Below, in pieces: positions 26,830 to 35,152 of a DNA stretch of 64,000 bases (positions are counted from its first letter, which is position 1; each line of letters begins with the position of its first letter). The position numbers and the translations under genes were made by a program. Source of the DNA: Dichotomicrobium thermohalophilum. GTDB taxonomy: Bacteria; Pseudomonadota; Alphaproteobacteria; Rhizobiales; Rhodomicrobiaceae. The notes beneath the pieces are model-generated. The model had not been told where the DNA came from. It worked only from the letters and a program-made list of their open reading frames with translations, and ran no database searches. The DNA is taken from NCBI RefSeq assembly GCF_003550175.1, contig NZ_QXDF01000001.1:1512501-1576500 (forward strand), given 5' to 3'.

Positions 26830-27576
26830 ATGCGACGGGTCTGGATTGCGGCGGCACTGACGGTCATCGGGGTTGTCTGGGCATGCGCGCCGCTGTCGGC
26901 GGGCGAGCCGGTGATCATCGAAGAGACCACCGAATCCGCGGAGATGTCCGCTAAGCTCCCGGCCGAGCTCTCGGACATGCCTGAACTAGCCGCGATACTG
27001 GGCCAGCAGGCCGGGCGGCAAATCCGCGCATTCGCCGACCGCGCGGCGGAGGTCTACGAGCAATCCGACCGGCAAGACCAGTGGCGCAAATGGTCGCTGG
27101 AGATCGACCACGAGGTCACGTTCGAGAACCCCCGCCTCGTAAGTGTATTGCGGCGGACCTGGTTCTACACCGGTGGCGCCCACGGCAACGTCGGCCTGGA
27201 CTCCGTGATTTATGATCGCCAAGCGGATTCCCTTGTCGGCTTCGACGACTTCTTTGGCTCCGTCCAGGACGGCGCGCCCGTTCTGCAGACCATGGCGGAG
27301 TATGCCCGGAACAGGCTCATCGAGACGCTGGGACAGGCGTCAGACCCGCAATGGATCCGGGACGGCACCGCGCCGAAGCGCGCCAACTATGAGGCATTCA
27401 CGCTCCTACCGTCGAGCGAGCGGGACAAGGTCGGCGGCATCGCGATCCATTTCGGCCCGTATGCCGTGGCGCCTTACGCGGCCGGGCCGCAGCGGGTGAC
27501 CATTCCGCAATCGGAGGTGTCAGACAACTTGACACAGCCCTGGCGCGACCTGTTCGCCGGCTCGCCCGCCGATTGA
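26830..27576 (+). CDS. Secreted DUF3298/DUF4163 (RsiV-like) protein
   Basis: A 248-residue exported protein. Residues 1-26 form a signal peptide (VWIAAALTVIGVVWACAPLSA; the Cys sits in a poor lipobox, so lipidation is possible but unlikely). The domain order is DUF4163 (about 60-125, with IDHEVTFENPRLVSVLRRTWFYTGGAHGN) then DUF3298 (about 140-240, with DSLVGFDDFF and FGPYAVAPYAAGP). Related domains in RsiV bind lysozyme and in other proteins process cell-wall sugar, but no activity can be claimed here. GTG 26827 and ATG 26830 are adjacent in frame; ATG is taken. It starts 14 bases after scpA. Confidence 0.82.
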   Translation: MRRVWIAAALTVIGVVWACAPLSAGEPVIIEETTESAEMSAKLPAELSDMPELAAILGQQAGRQIRAFADRAAEVYEQSDRQDQWRKWSLEIDHEVTFENPRLVSVLRRTWFYTGGAHGNVGLDSVIYDRQADSLVGFDDFFGSVQDGAPVLQTMAEYARNRLIETLGQASDPQWIRDGTAPKRANYEAFTLLPSSERDKVGGIAIHFGPYAVAPYAAGPQRVTIPQSEVSDNLTQPWRDLFAGSPAD

Positions 27577-27662
27577 GCTTCTTCACGTTATCTTATTGAT
27601 GCTCGGATTTTTATCTGTGCGTCAGCTAGTCGCGGGTGTCCAGCCGCCCGTACACTGATCGT

Positions 27663-27687
27663 GGAACGCTTGTCTCGTCGTAATGTT
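27663..27687 (+). promoter_or_regulatory. Weak EcfG-like element upstream of the rhodopsin gene
   Basis: GGAAC at 27663-27667 is followed after 16 bases by TGTT at 27684-27687 (consensus CGTT). The -35 is perfect and the -10 has one mismatch. It lies 82 bases before the rhodopsin ATG in an otherwise featureless 193-base gap, and is offered only as a lead. Confidence 0.25.
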
Positions 27688-27769
27688 GGGCACAGCGGGG
27701 GCTCGACGCACAGAGCCTCTGATCGCTGCGACAACTTAACGAGTTTAGGAGCAACCAAAGGGGCGAATA

Positions 27770-28552
27770 ATGGACGAACTGGCACTCACCGTTGGCCAGT
27801 ATAATCTGGTCTATAACGCATTCTCGTTCACGATCGCCGTCATGGGCGCGGCGACGCTTTTCTTCTGGCTTAACCGGGGACAGGTCACGATCGATTACCG
27901 TCCCGCGGTGACGATCTCCGGACTGGTCACCGCGATCGCGCTTTATCACTACTTTCGCATCTTCGAGAGTTGGGACGCGGCCTACACCATCGCGGATGGC
28001 ACGTTGAAGGCCACCGGCGTACCATTCAACGACGCCTATCGCTATGTCGATTGGCTCCTGACGGTGCCGCTGCTGTTGATCGAGTTGATCCTGGTGATGC
28101 GGCTGTCCTCTTCGGAAACATGGTCAAAGGGTACGCGGCTCGGCCTGCTGGCGGCCGTGATGATCATCCTCGGATACCCGGGGGAGGTGTCGGCTGATCC
28201 GGCCACCCGCTGGCTGTGGTGGGGGCTGGCGATGATCCCCTTCGTGTGGATCGTCTATGAGCTGTTCGTCGGCTTGAGTGCGGCCATCAAGAAGCAGCCG
28301 GAGAATGTCCGCGGCCTGGTGGATACGGCTCGCTGGCTGACGGTGTTGTCCTGGGCGTTTTACCCCGTCGTGTTCATCTTTCCGATGATCGGCCTGACCG
28401 GCGGCGTTGCGGAAACGGCTGTGCAGGTCGGCTACACGATCGCCGATATCGTCGCGAAGGCCGTGTTCGGCGTGGTGATCTACATGATCGCCGTTCGTAA
28501 GTCGGAAGCCGAAATGGGCGCTGGCCAGCCGGCAGCCGCCGCAGCGAAATAG
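27770..28552 (+). CDS. Green-type proton-pumping rhodopsin (proteorhodopsin group)
   Basis: A 260-residue seven-helix retinal protein that pumps protons outward in light. Key residues (this protein's numbering): Arg91, Asp94 (proton acceptor), Thr98 and Glu105 (proton donor) in RYVDWLLTVPLLLIE make the DTE triad; His60 in ALYHYF matches proteorhodopsin His75; Asp226 and the retinal Lys230 are in IADIVAKAVFG. Leu102 aligns with proteorhodopsin position 105, where Leu gives green absorption. At the BR Trp138 site a Trp is present (RWLWWGL), so no carotenoid-antenna opening is expected. No cleavable signal is evident. The start is ATG 27770 behind AAAGGGGCG. blh follows downstream. Confidence 0.96.
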   Translation: MDELALTVGQYNLVYNAFSFTIAVMGAATLFFWLNRGQVTIDYRPAVTISGLVTAIALYHYFRIFESWDAAYTIADGTLKATGVPFNDAYRYVDWLLTVPLLLIELILVMRLSSSETWSKGTRLGLLAAVMIILGYPGEVSADPATRWLWWGLAMIPFVWIVYELFVGLSAAIKKQPENVRGLVDTARWLTVLSWAFYPVVFIFPMIGLTGGVAETAVQVGYTIADIVAKAVFGVVIYMIAVRKSEAEMGAGQPAAAAAK

Positions 28553-28565
28553 TGGCCAAGGCGTT

Positions 28566-28593
28566 GGTGCGGGCCGGTGTGCCGGCCCGCACC
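28566..28593 (+). terminator. Strong hairpin between rhodopsin and blh
   Basis: GGTGCGGGCCGG (28566-28577) and CCGGCCCGCACC (28582-28593) form a perfect 12-bp GC-rich stem with a TGTG loop, 14 bases after the rhodopsin stop. No T run follows, so rather than full termination it may stabilise the rhodopsin message or partly attenuate, leaving less mRNA for blh. Confidence 0.7.
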
Positions 28594-28625
28594 CACTTGC
28601 ACTGTAAATCTCAGGGTTCAAAGGC

Positions 28626-29546
28626 ATGCCGAACCTTCCCGCGCTTCCAGGAGCGGTCGCCGCCCCACAACTAACGCAAAGGGCCCTCTGGCATTGGCAC
28701 CGGTTGGGATTTACCGCGCTCGCGCTTGCAATTGCACTGCCTTCAGCCTTCGGCGCCGGGCTATCGCTTTTGGATTTCCCGCTGCTGGCCGCCACCGCGA
28801 TGCTGCTGCTCGGCGTGCCGCATGGGGCGTTTGATGTCGCGCTGGCCCATCGCCGATGGGAGATAGGCACGCCGCCCGCGCTGGCCTGCTTTCTGGCCCT
28901 CTACGTAGGGATGGCGGCCGCGTTCGCGGCGATCTGGTTCCTGCTGCCGCAGTTCGCGCTGCCGGTGTTTATAGCCATGTCGGGCGTGCATTTCGCCGGG
29001 GATTGGCGGCGGGACATCCCCCTTCTGCCGCGCATGGTGGTCGGGCTGGCGCTGATCACCGCACCGGCGCTGTTGCACAGGGAGCCGGTGACCGAAATTT
29101 TCGCCTGGCTGGTGCCCGCGGATGTTGCGGTGACGACCGCCGAGGTGATGGCCGCCGCCTCCATCCCGCTGCTCCAGGCTGCCGCGCTCGTTGCACTGGT
29201 CACGGCCTGGTCACGCCCGGCCGCTGCGCTGGAGATGGCGGCAACGCTGTTGCTCGCGGTGTTCGCCGCGCCGCTGGTCTTTTTCGTTAGCTATTGGTGC
29301 GGCCTGCACAGCGCGCGGCACGTCTTTTCGGTGCAGGCGGAGCTGCAGCCGCGCACGCTCTCGGGCCTCGCAAGGCTGTCGCTGCCCTATGCCCCGATCA
29401 CGATCATCGGCGTGATGATCGCTGCGCTACTCTGGCCGCATCTCGATCTTGGGCGGGCAGTTCTAGCGGTGCTATTCGTCGCACTCGCCGCGCTGACAGT
29501 CCCGCACATGATGCTGGTCGACCAATTCCGACCGAAGCGTACGTAA
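28626..29546 (+). CDS. blh: Brp/Blh-family beta-carotene 15,15'-dioxygenase
   Basis: A 306-residue integral-membrane enzyme that cuts beta-carotene into two retinals, the rhodopsin chromophore. It has multiple membrane segments and the Blh motifs: LLLGVPHGAFDVAL, SGVHFAGDW, VSYWCGLHSARHVF and ALTVPHMMLVD, whose His residues are proposed iron ligands. The start is ATG 28626, 73 bases after rhodopsin with the hairpin between them; the ribosome site is modest (CAGGGTTCAAAGGC). Beta-carotene synthesis genes (crtE, crtB, crtI, crtY) are not in the window, so they must lie elsewhere for this to work. It converges on the pilus locus, with its stop 1 base from the neighbouring stop. Confidence 0.93.
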   Translation: MPNLPALPGAVAAPQLTQRALWHWHRLGFTALALAIALPSAFGAGLSLLDFPLLAATAMLLLGVPHGAFDVALAHRRWEIGTPPALACFLALYVGMAAAFAAIWFLLPQFALPVFIAMSGVHFAGDWRRDIPLLPRMVVGLALITAPALLHREPVTEIFAWLVPADVAVTTAEVMAAASIPLLQAAALVALVTAWSRPAAALEMAATLLLAVFAAPLVFFVSYWCGLHSARHVFSVQAELQPRTLSGLARLSLPYAPITIIGVMIAALLWPHLDLGRAVLAVLFVALAALTVPHMMLVDQFRPKRT

Positions 29547-29547
29547 T

Positions 29548-30501
29548 TCAGAACGACGGCTCCACAGCGATCGTCAGCACGCTCTGATAGCTGCCGGCCG
29601 CCAGCGGCTGGCCCGCGCGCAGACGCACCTGCAGTTCGACGGGTGAGACGGTTCCGTCCGGCGTTGTCTGCGGGGACTCGGCCAGGACGGGCTGATCCGC
29701 GCCCTCGGTGAGCAGCATCGCCGTGACAGACTGGAAGGTGGCATGTGCCTCCATGTCGATGAAGTCATCGAATCCTGGAGGCGCCGTACCGCCCTCGCGC
29801 GTGAGCGCCTTGCCCTCCAGCTTGAGCCGCGCACCCGTGTTGCACGCGGCTTCGGGAAGCCGCGTGCCGCGCTGTTCACCCTGCGGGCGGACATCTGCCC
29901 CGATGTCCTCGGTGAAATCGAGCGTGGCCTGCTGTGGGGGCGTGAGGCGGCACACTGCCGCGACCTCGGCGGCGACGGGGAGGGGCGTTTCGCTCAGCAG
30001 GTCCGGAAAACCCTGTGCGGGCATATAATATAGCCGGATTGTGGCCGTGCTGTCGACATAGGATCCGGGCGGTGCCGTCTGTTGTGCGGGTAGGCGGGCG
30101 CGTATGCTGAGGCTGGCCGCCTGGGTGCTGGCAAGCGTCAGATCGAGGTGCTGACCGGCCTCCGGGTCGGCAAGGCTTGGCGGATTGAGCAGGGTCGTGC
30201 CGTCGAGCGTTTCCAGCGCGTAGGCGAGCGTTTTGCCCGCGTTGCGCAGCCGCCCGCCGTCAGTGGCCGTAAACACCACGGCAAGCGGGCAGGGGGCATC
30301 GCCGGTGTTTGCGATCGTCACGGTCGTGACCTCGGTCAGGTCAGTTGGGGCAAACGGGTTGTAGGGATCCGAGACGCTTATCCGGGGCGCACCGCTGATC
30401 GCCACCCCATCGCAGGCGTCCTGGGCGGCCCCCGCGGCAGGAAGGAGAGCCGTTGCCGCCATGGCGAGCGCAAGGGATTTGCCCGGCCAGCCCGGCAGCA
30501 T
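29548..30501 (-). CDS. Chaperone-usher pilus tip / minor subunit with spore-coat-U-like domain
   Basis: A 317-residue exported protein. Residues 1-29 are a signal (SLALAMAATALLPAAGAAQ). Two beta-rich halves follow: about 30-175, and about 190-317 with ETPLPVAAEVAAVCRLTPPQQATLDF and an ending PLAAGSYQSVLTIAVEPSF, which fits the spore coat U (SCPU) fold of archaic pilins, with paired Cys. By size, two-domain build and position after the usher it resembles the CsuE-like tip adhesin. GTG 30504 and ATG 30501 are adjacent starts; ATG is chosen and shares one base with the usher's TGA. It is last in the pilus operon. Confidence 0.8.
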   Translation of the reverse strand: MLPGWPGKSLALAMAATALLPAAGAAQDACDGVAISGAPRISVSDPYNPFAPTDLTEVTTVTIANTGDAPCPLAVVFTATDGGRLRNAGKTLAYALETLDGTTLLNPPSLADPEAGQHLDLTLASTQAASLSIRARLPAQQTAPPGSYVDSTATIRLYYMPAQGFPDLLSETPLPVAAEVAAVCRLTPPQQATLDFTEDIGADVRPQGEQRGTRLPEAACNTGARLKLEGKALTREGGTAPPGFDDFIDMEAHATFQSVTAMLLTEGADQPVLAESPQTTPDGTVSPVELQVRLRAGQPLAAGSYQSVLTIAVEPSF

Positions 30502-33086
30502 CACGGCTCGGTCCCTTCTGGTGCAGACGGTCTCAGCTCGCCGGCGCGAAAGAGACCCGTGGTGCCTCCGGGGACCACGAGGCTGAACCGCAGAGGAGGC
30601 TCGGTTGCCATTTCAATCTGCCAGCGGCCCGGTGCCAGCCCCTGCGCCGCGAAACGGCCCGCCGCGTTGGTGAAAAGGGTCACGCGCGGCGCATCGCCAT
30701 GGGCTGGCGTGGCGGTGCCGGTGACAAGGCCGACGGGTTGGCCGTCCCGGTCAACAAGCCTGCCATAGGCCGTTACCGAATGCGTCGACCCGACGGTCAG
30801 CGCATAACCGGCCCGGTAGGATGGCTGCAGCGTGAATTCGCGGTCGCCGAGATCATAGCCGACAGGCAGATCCGCCACGTCGTAGCGCAATGTGCGGGGC
30901 GTGTAGGCGGCGAGGTTGGACACGAGCGCGGGGCCGAGCACGTCGCTGTAGCCGGCTGGGTCAGCCGGGTCGCCCAGCAGAACGCGGCGATCTGAGAGGC
31001 TTTCGTGCGGCGCGATAATCGCAAATCCGCCTGCGATGGGTGGACCGACTGCCACGTGGCCATCCGCAAACGCGATCGCGGTACCCATGCTCAGAGAGGT
31101 CCGCTGATCGGTCAGCGCGGGCGCGGCGTCTAAACCATGGACTGTGTCCAGGCTCGTGGTGTGCTCTAGGCTGACCACCGCGCGGTTGCCAGTATAGGTC
31201 AGCCCGGCATCCGCAGCGAGGTCTTCAGCCGGGGCATCGTAGAGCGTTTCGATGCTGGCGGTCCAGGATCCCGGGCCGTGGTCGACGCCCCGCGAGGCGG
31301 TGACGCTGGCCGTTGCATCGCCGGTTTCATAGCGCGCCGTGACGTTCGAGGCCGTGTCCGGCCGCCACCACAGGCGCAGGGCGGCCCGCAACTCATCCCG
31401 GTCGGTCTCTGCGGCTTCTTCTGTCAATGTGTCGAGCGCGGCGGAACTGTATTCGACCGACAGGCCCAGGCCGAAGTCCGGGCCTAACGCCTTCGACAAC
31501 CCCAATCGCCCGCTGTAGGAGTCCGCCAGGTCTGCGTGGTCTGAGGCAAAGGCATAGCGGCCGGTTAAATTGGCGTGAATGTCCAGCGGCAATTCGCGCG
31601 AATAGCTGGCCAGCAGGCTGAACCAGTAGTCCTCCAGCGGATCGTCTTCCCCGGGAGTCGCGAAGGCGGTGCTACGCAGATCGGCCGACAGCCGGAGCCG
31701 CGACCTACTTTCCTCGGAGCGCAGGGCGTCCCAGTCGATTTCCAGCGCGCCGCCGACGCCGAATTCGCGGTGATAGCTCAGTGCCCCCTCCACGCCGAGA
31801 AAGCCGAAAGGCGTTGCGGTGAAGACAGCCGCGCCGGCCATCGCGGCGTCATGCCCGGCCTGAATGTGAGCTTCGCCCGTGATTTCGGGGGTCAGTCCCT
31901 GACGGTAATAGCCGGATGCGATCAGTTCGTCTTCGTAGGTCAGGTCACCATCCGCATAGTCGGACAGGGCGCCGGCGGCCAAGCCCCACTCGTAGAGGTC
32001 CTCCGCGAGGAGCGACGCGTCGAAGTATGAGGTGAATTCCAGCGTGCGCGCCTCGCCGAGATCGTCTGTGATGAGAAGGCGGATATCGTTTGCGCCGGCT
32101 TGCAGCGGCAGATCCTTGAGGTCGTACTCGCCGGGATCGAGCCGAAGCTGGCGCACGATGACGCCGTTCAGTTCGATCTTGACGGTGGAAGGCCGCGCGA
32201 TACGGAACGAGCGTTCGCCCGTGGGGCGGATGTTCTCGCCGGGCTGCAGCTTGTGCAGGGAGCGTTCGACAGCGATGCCGAGAAGGTCGGGCCCGCGCTG
32301 AAAGCCTGTGACCGGCGGATTGATGTCGCCCGCCTGGAAGCGAAGCGCCTTCTCCGGGCGATCATGGACGAGCCGGGTGCCGCGCCGACTGAAGGCATCA
32401 AGGGCGGACAGCTCCAGCAGTCGATGGCTTCCGTCGTTGCCGCCGTCATAGGTCAGCTCGGTTTCTAGAACCACGTCTTCCCAGCGCAAGACGGCTTCCA
32501 GATTGGCTCGCGGGGGCGTGAAGCCGGCGGAGCCCCCGGCCGATGCGGTGACGTAATCCGCCCCGGCGCGCAGATTGAGATAGCCGCTGAAGCGGGCTGG
32601 TGGTGCCGGCGTTTCGGTGATGGCGCGCGAGCGCCGGATGCGCACTGTCCCCCGCGGACGCTGCTTCACGGCTGGCGTGAATTGCAGGCGCATGTTGCCA
32701 GCGTCGAAGCGGGTCTTGAAGCCTGCGGCGTTGAGCGCGGATAGGGCGAGGAAGCCGTCCGACGCGGGCAAGGCGCGCAGACGCGCGGCAACCTCGTCGC
32801 GCAAGAGCGGAGCGCAGGCGCGTGCAAACTGAGCCTTGTTGACCGCGACGGAATCGTCTGGCGCGATCTTGATGGCGACTTCACCCAGCCGCCGATCGCG
32901 CTCGCGCAACGCAACGATGAGCGAGAGCGTGCGGTCCGTTGGATTGAGGTCTGTGCGGGGCGCAGGCGAAGCGGAGGGGGCCGCGGATGCGGTCGCAACA
33001 ATACCGTGGCCGGCCCCTGCCGCCATAAGGAGGGCGAGCAGGGCCGCCGCGACTCTCGTGTCGTGCGCTGCCTGCTTATCAGGCAT
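30501..33086 (-). CDS. Pilus outer-membrane usher protein
   Basis: An 861-residue outer-membrane usher that exports and orders pilin subunits. After the signal peptide (about 1-40, hydrophobic VAAALLALLMAAGAGHG) comes an N-terminal chaperone-docking domain, then a long beta-barrel with a plug-like insert. Usher blocks include RSFRIARPSTVKIELNGVIVRQLRLDPGEYDLKDLPL with GANDIRLLITDDLG, and RVLLGDPADPAGYSD, YTPRTLRYDVADLPVGYDLG near the end, with a C-terminal carboxypeptidase-like fold (GLVTGTATPAHGDAPRVTLFTNAAGRFAAQGL). The start was placed at ATG 33086 because GGAGAG lies at proper distance; GTG 33122 is an alternative. Confidence 0.93.
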   Translation of the reverse strand: MPDKQAAHDTRVAAALLALLMAAGAGHGIVATASAAPSASPAPRTDLNPTDRTLSLIVALRERDRRLGEVAIKIAPDDSVAVNKAQFARACAPLLRDEVAARLRALPASDGFLALSALNAAGFKTRFDAGNMRLQFTPAVKQRPRGTVRIRRSRAITETPAPPARFSGYLNLRAGADYVTASAGGSAGFTPPRANLEAVLRWEDVVLETELTYDGGNDGSHRLLELSALDAFSRRGTRLVHDRPEKALRFQAGDINPPVTGFQRGPDLLGIAVERSLHKLQPGENIRPTGERSFRIARPSTVKIELNGVIVRQLRLDPGEYDLKDLPLQAGANDIRLLITDDLGEARTLEFTSYFDASLLAEDLYEWGLAAGALSDYADGDLTYEDELIASGYYRQGLTPEITGEAHIQAGHDAAMAGAAVFTATPFGFLGVEGALSYHREFGVGGALEIDWDALRSEESRSRLRLSADLRSTAFATPGEDDPLEDYWFSLLASYSRELPLDIHANLTGRYAFASDHADLADSYSGRLGLSKALGPDFGLGLSVEYSSAALDTLTEEAAETDRDELRAALRLWWRPDTASNVTARYETGDATASVTASRGVDHGPGSWTASIETLYDAPAEDLAADAGLTYTGNRAVVSLEHTTSLDTVHGLDAAPALTDQRTSLSMGTAIAFADGHVAVGPPIAGGFAIIAPHESLSDRRVLLGDPADPAGYSDVLGPALVSNLAAYTPRTLRYDVADLPVGYDLGDREFTLQPSYRAGYALTVGSTHSVTAYGRLVDRDGQPVGLVTGTATPAHGDAPRVTLFTNAAGRFAAQGLAPGRWQIEMATEPPLRFSLVVPGGTTGLFRAGELRPSAPEGTEP

Positions 33087-33128
33087 TGCGAGTCGCTCTC
33101 CACGCAATCGGCTCACGGCCACGAAGCC

Positions 33129-33902
33129 CTAGCGTCGGGATGGCGGCTGATAGTCCAGTTGCGCCTGAAGCGATTGCACATCGTCCGGCAGCGGCACGGG
33201 GAGCTGGAAGGTCCGCGTTTGACCCGGCATGACCGTGCCGATTCCGAGCAGCGCGTCGAGAGTTTGCGGGGGTAGCACCTTGCGCCAGCCGCCGCCGCGA
33301 AGCCGGAGAGTCGCATCAGGAAGACGGGCATGAACGTTGGACGGGTTGCGCACGGTCACGGTCGGGATGCGCGCGCCGTTGCGCCCGCTGGCCGTGCCGT
33401 GGCGGACAAGTTCGAGCGCTGGCGCCCCTTCTGGCGGCGCGACATGGACGATGACGGCGAGGTTCATCAGGATCTGCACGGATGTCTGGCCGCTGGGCTC
33501 CGCGACAGGAAGCTGGTTCACCGAAATGCGGTAGGCGCGACTTTCCGCGATCATCGGGTCGCCAAGCCACTGGACCTTTAGCACCTGGCTGCCCCCCGGC
33601 GGGATCATCGCCTGCATGGGCAGCACGAGGAAATCCGTGTCGTTACGCTTGACGATCTGGTTGCCTTCGGCGTCCCGGATCACCCGCGAGACCACTGCCT
33701 CGATAGGCAGCGGCCGGTCGCCGCGGTTGACGACTCGGATGTCGGCGCGGCTGCGCGGGCCTGCGGAGACCATGTCCAGATAAACCGGGCTGACGCTCAT
33801 TGCCCGCGCCGGCGAGGACTCGACCCCGTTTGCAAAGAGCAGACCAAGGCCGAGAAGTGATGCCGCGAGAAGGCGCGCAGTGAGAGAACGCAGGACGCTC
33901 AT
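33129..33902 (-). CDS. Periplasmic pilus assembly chaperone (archaic FimC/PapD type)
   Basis: A 257-residue exported chaperone with a signal peptide (about 1-34, LLAASLLGLGLLFANG) and two immunoglobulin domains. Domain 1 opens VSPVYLDMVSAGPRSRADIRVVNRG and ends in an RAYRISVNQLPV strand, the G1-type strand that donates to the pilin fold; domain 2 begins LVRHGTASGRNGARIPTVTVRNPS. The alternating hydrophobic residues are preserved. It escorts pilins to the usher. The stop is 42 bases before the usher start and 223 bases after the pilin gene. Confidence 0.93.
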   Translation of the reverse strand: MSVLRSLTARLLAASLLGLGLLFANGVESSPARAMSVSPVYLDMVSAGPRSRADIRVVNRGDRPLPIEAVVSRVIRDAEGNQIVKRNDTDFLVLPMQAMIPPGGSQVLKVQWLGDPMIAESRAYRISVNQLPVAEPSGQTSVQILMNLAVIVHVAPPEGAPALELVRHGTASGRNGARIPTVTVRNPSNVHARLPDATLRLRGGGWRKVLPPQTLDALLGIGTVMPGQTRTFQLPVPLPDDVQSLQAQLDYQPPSRR

Positions 33903-34009
33903 TCGGCACCCTTTTTACTCATGCGATACTCAAGCCGACCCCGTCGTCCCGGGCTCTACAGACGCGATAGGTTTGAGGACGACAGCGCACGGCACAATCA
34001 ACGGTCCGC

Positions 34010-34038
34010 GCCGGGGATGACACCCGGGCATCCCCGGC
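34010..34038 (-). terminator. Hairpin between the major pilin and chaperone genes
   Basis: GCCGGGGATG (34010-34019) and CATCCCCGGC (34029-34038) form a perfect 10-bp stem with a 9-base loop in the 223-base gap. There is no T tract on the minus strand. It is well placed to let far more pilin message survive than chaperone-usher message, as in other pilus operons. Confidence 0.55.
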
Positions 34039-34125
34039 TCGCCGCAGCCGGTCGGCGGCACGGTCGCTCAGGACGGCGAACGCTCGCCGCGCTGCGCGCA
34101 TCACCGACCGACGGGCCGCTGAGGA

Positions 34126-34719
34126 TTATTGCGGGATGATCTTGACCTTCAGATCGTCAACGTAGGTTCCGGACTGAAGGACGCCCGACACCTCCTCGGG
34201 CACGACTTCAAGGGTCAGCGGCAGACTTGTCGGCATGGCGCCCCCGAATGCCGATGCGGCGCTGATGGACTCCGGCGTGCCGGTACCAGACGTCGAGGAC
34301 GTATCGAGTTGCACGACTTGAGTACCGTTCTGTTTAAGCGTTGCGGTATAGTCAAAGCTTGTCAGATATTCGGTACCAAGCGCACTCTGGTTCCCCAGAA
34401 TCTCGACCCCATGATGCACGACGGCACCATGCTGGGACTCCAGCTCGACACTCGCCGTCGTGTTGCATGTGATAGTGGCATCGGCGGTCAGCGCCTGCAT
34501 GGCGTTTGGTCTTCCGCTGGCGGTCAACGGAAGGTCAAGATCGCCGAAACTTGAGTCGAATTCGCAGATTTTGGGAATGTCAGCACGGATTGTGACCGTC
34601 TCAGTCGCTGTGACGTCGTTCGCGTCAGCGGAGGCGCCGCTCAGGGACAATGCCACAGCCGCGACGCCCATTGCGATGACAGGGTTCGCTGAAAACCGTC
34701 CTCTCTTTTTGATGATCAT
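34126..34719 (-). CDS. Major pilin, spore-coat-U-like subunit
   Basis: A 197-residue exported subunit, the presumed shaft of an archaic chaperone-usher pilus. A long signal peptide (about 1-33, cut near ASADA/ND) is followed by an SCPU-type beta-sandwich with Cys in KICEFD and TITCNTT. The C-terminus SGTYVDDLKVKIIP has the repeating hydrophobic pattern that chaperone and usher recognise. Base composition appears lower in GC than the surrounding genes, suggesting transfer. The ATG at 34719 has GGAAGGGG upstream. It is first in the pilus operon and 280 bases from tRNA-Pro. Confidence 0.88.
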   Translation of the reverse strand: MIIKKRGRFSANPVIAMGVAAVALSLSGASADANDVTATETVTIRADIPKICEFDSSFGDLDLPLTASGRPNAMQALTADATITCNTTASVELESQHGAVVHHGVEILGNQSALGTEYLTSFDYTATLKQNGTQVVQLDTSSTSGTGTPESISAASAFGGAMPTSLPLTLEVVPEEVSGVLQSGTYVDDLKVKIIPQ

Positions 34720-34998
34720 GTTATGTGCCCCTTCCTACTCGTTACGTGCCCGAAGGGCTCAAGCGACTAGCCCAAGGTGTCGATTTGGTTCCGCGGACGG
34801 GTGCGGCCGCGCCGTCCACGTCGGGATCGGCCCCCATCAGGCTACTTGACGCCCGCGGTTTAAAGCGTCTCGTAACCTATCCCGAAAAAAATCGCGCCAC
34901 AAGTGAAAAATTTGGAACGCGTTTACGCGTAGCATTGCGTGCAGGGAGCCTTCGTGCGGGTGGGCACGGCAACGGTGATTCGATTGTTAGCGGAAAAA

Positions 34999-35075
34999 TG
35001 GTCGGAGCGGCGGGATTCGAACCCACGACCCCCGGTCCCCCAGACCGGTGCGCTACCGGGCTGCGCTACGCTCCG
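34999..35075 (-). tRNA. tRNA-Pro (anticodon GGG)
   Basis: A 77-base minus-strand gene. Acceptor arms CGGAGCG / CGCTCCG, D arm AGCGCAGCCCGGTAGCGC, anticodon loop CTGGGGG inside CCGGT/ACCGG (anticodon GGG, codon CCC), T arm GTGGGTTCGAATCCC and an encoded CCA. The pilus locus lies directly on its 3' side; the MerR/ihfA block lies on the other, which is its usual neighbourhood in Hyphomicrobiales. Confidence 0.96.
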
Positions 35076-35152
35076 ACTGATAACAGATAGATAAGTGCAG
35101 TCTGCCCACTGGCCCAGAGAGGGTCAAGCGCGAAAGCACGGGCCGCATGTGG

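Noticed and set aside
34999-35075. tRNA-Pro as an integration site with a duplicated end
   Set aside because: No copy of its 3' end was found by eye between 26.8 and 34.9 kb, so an att pair cannot be claimed.
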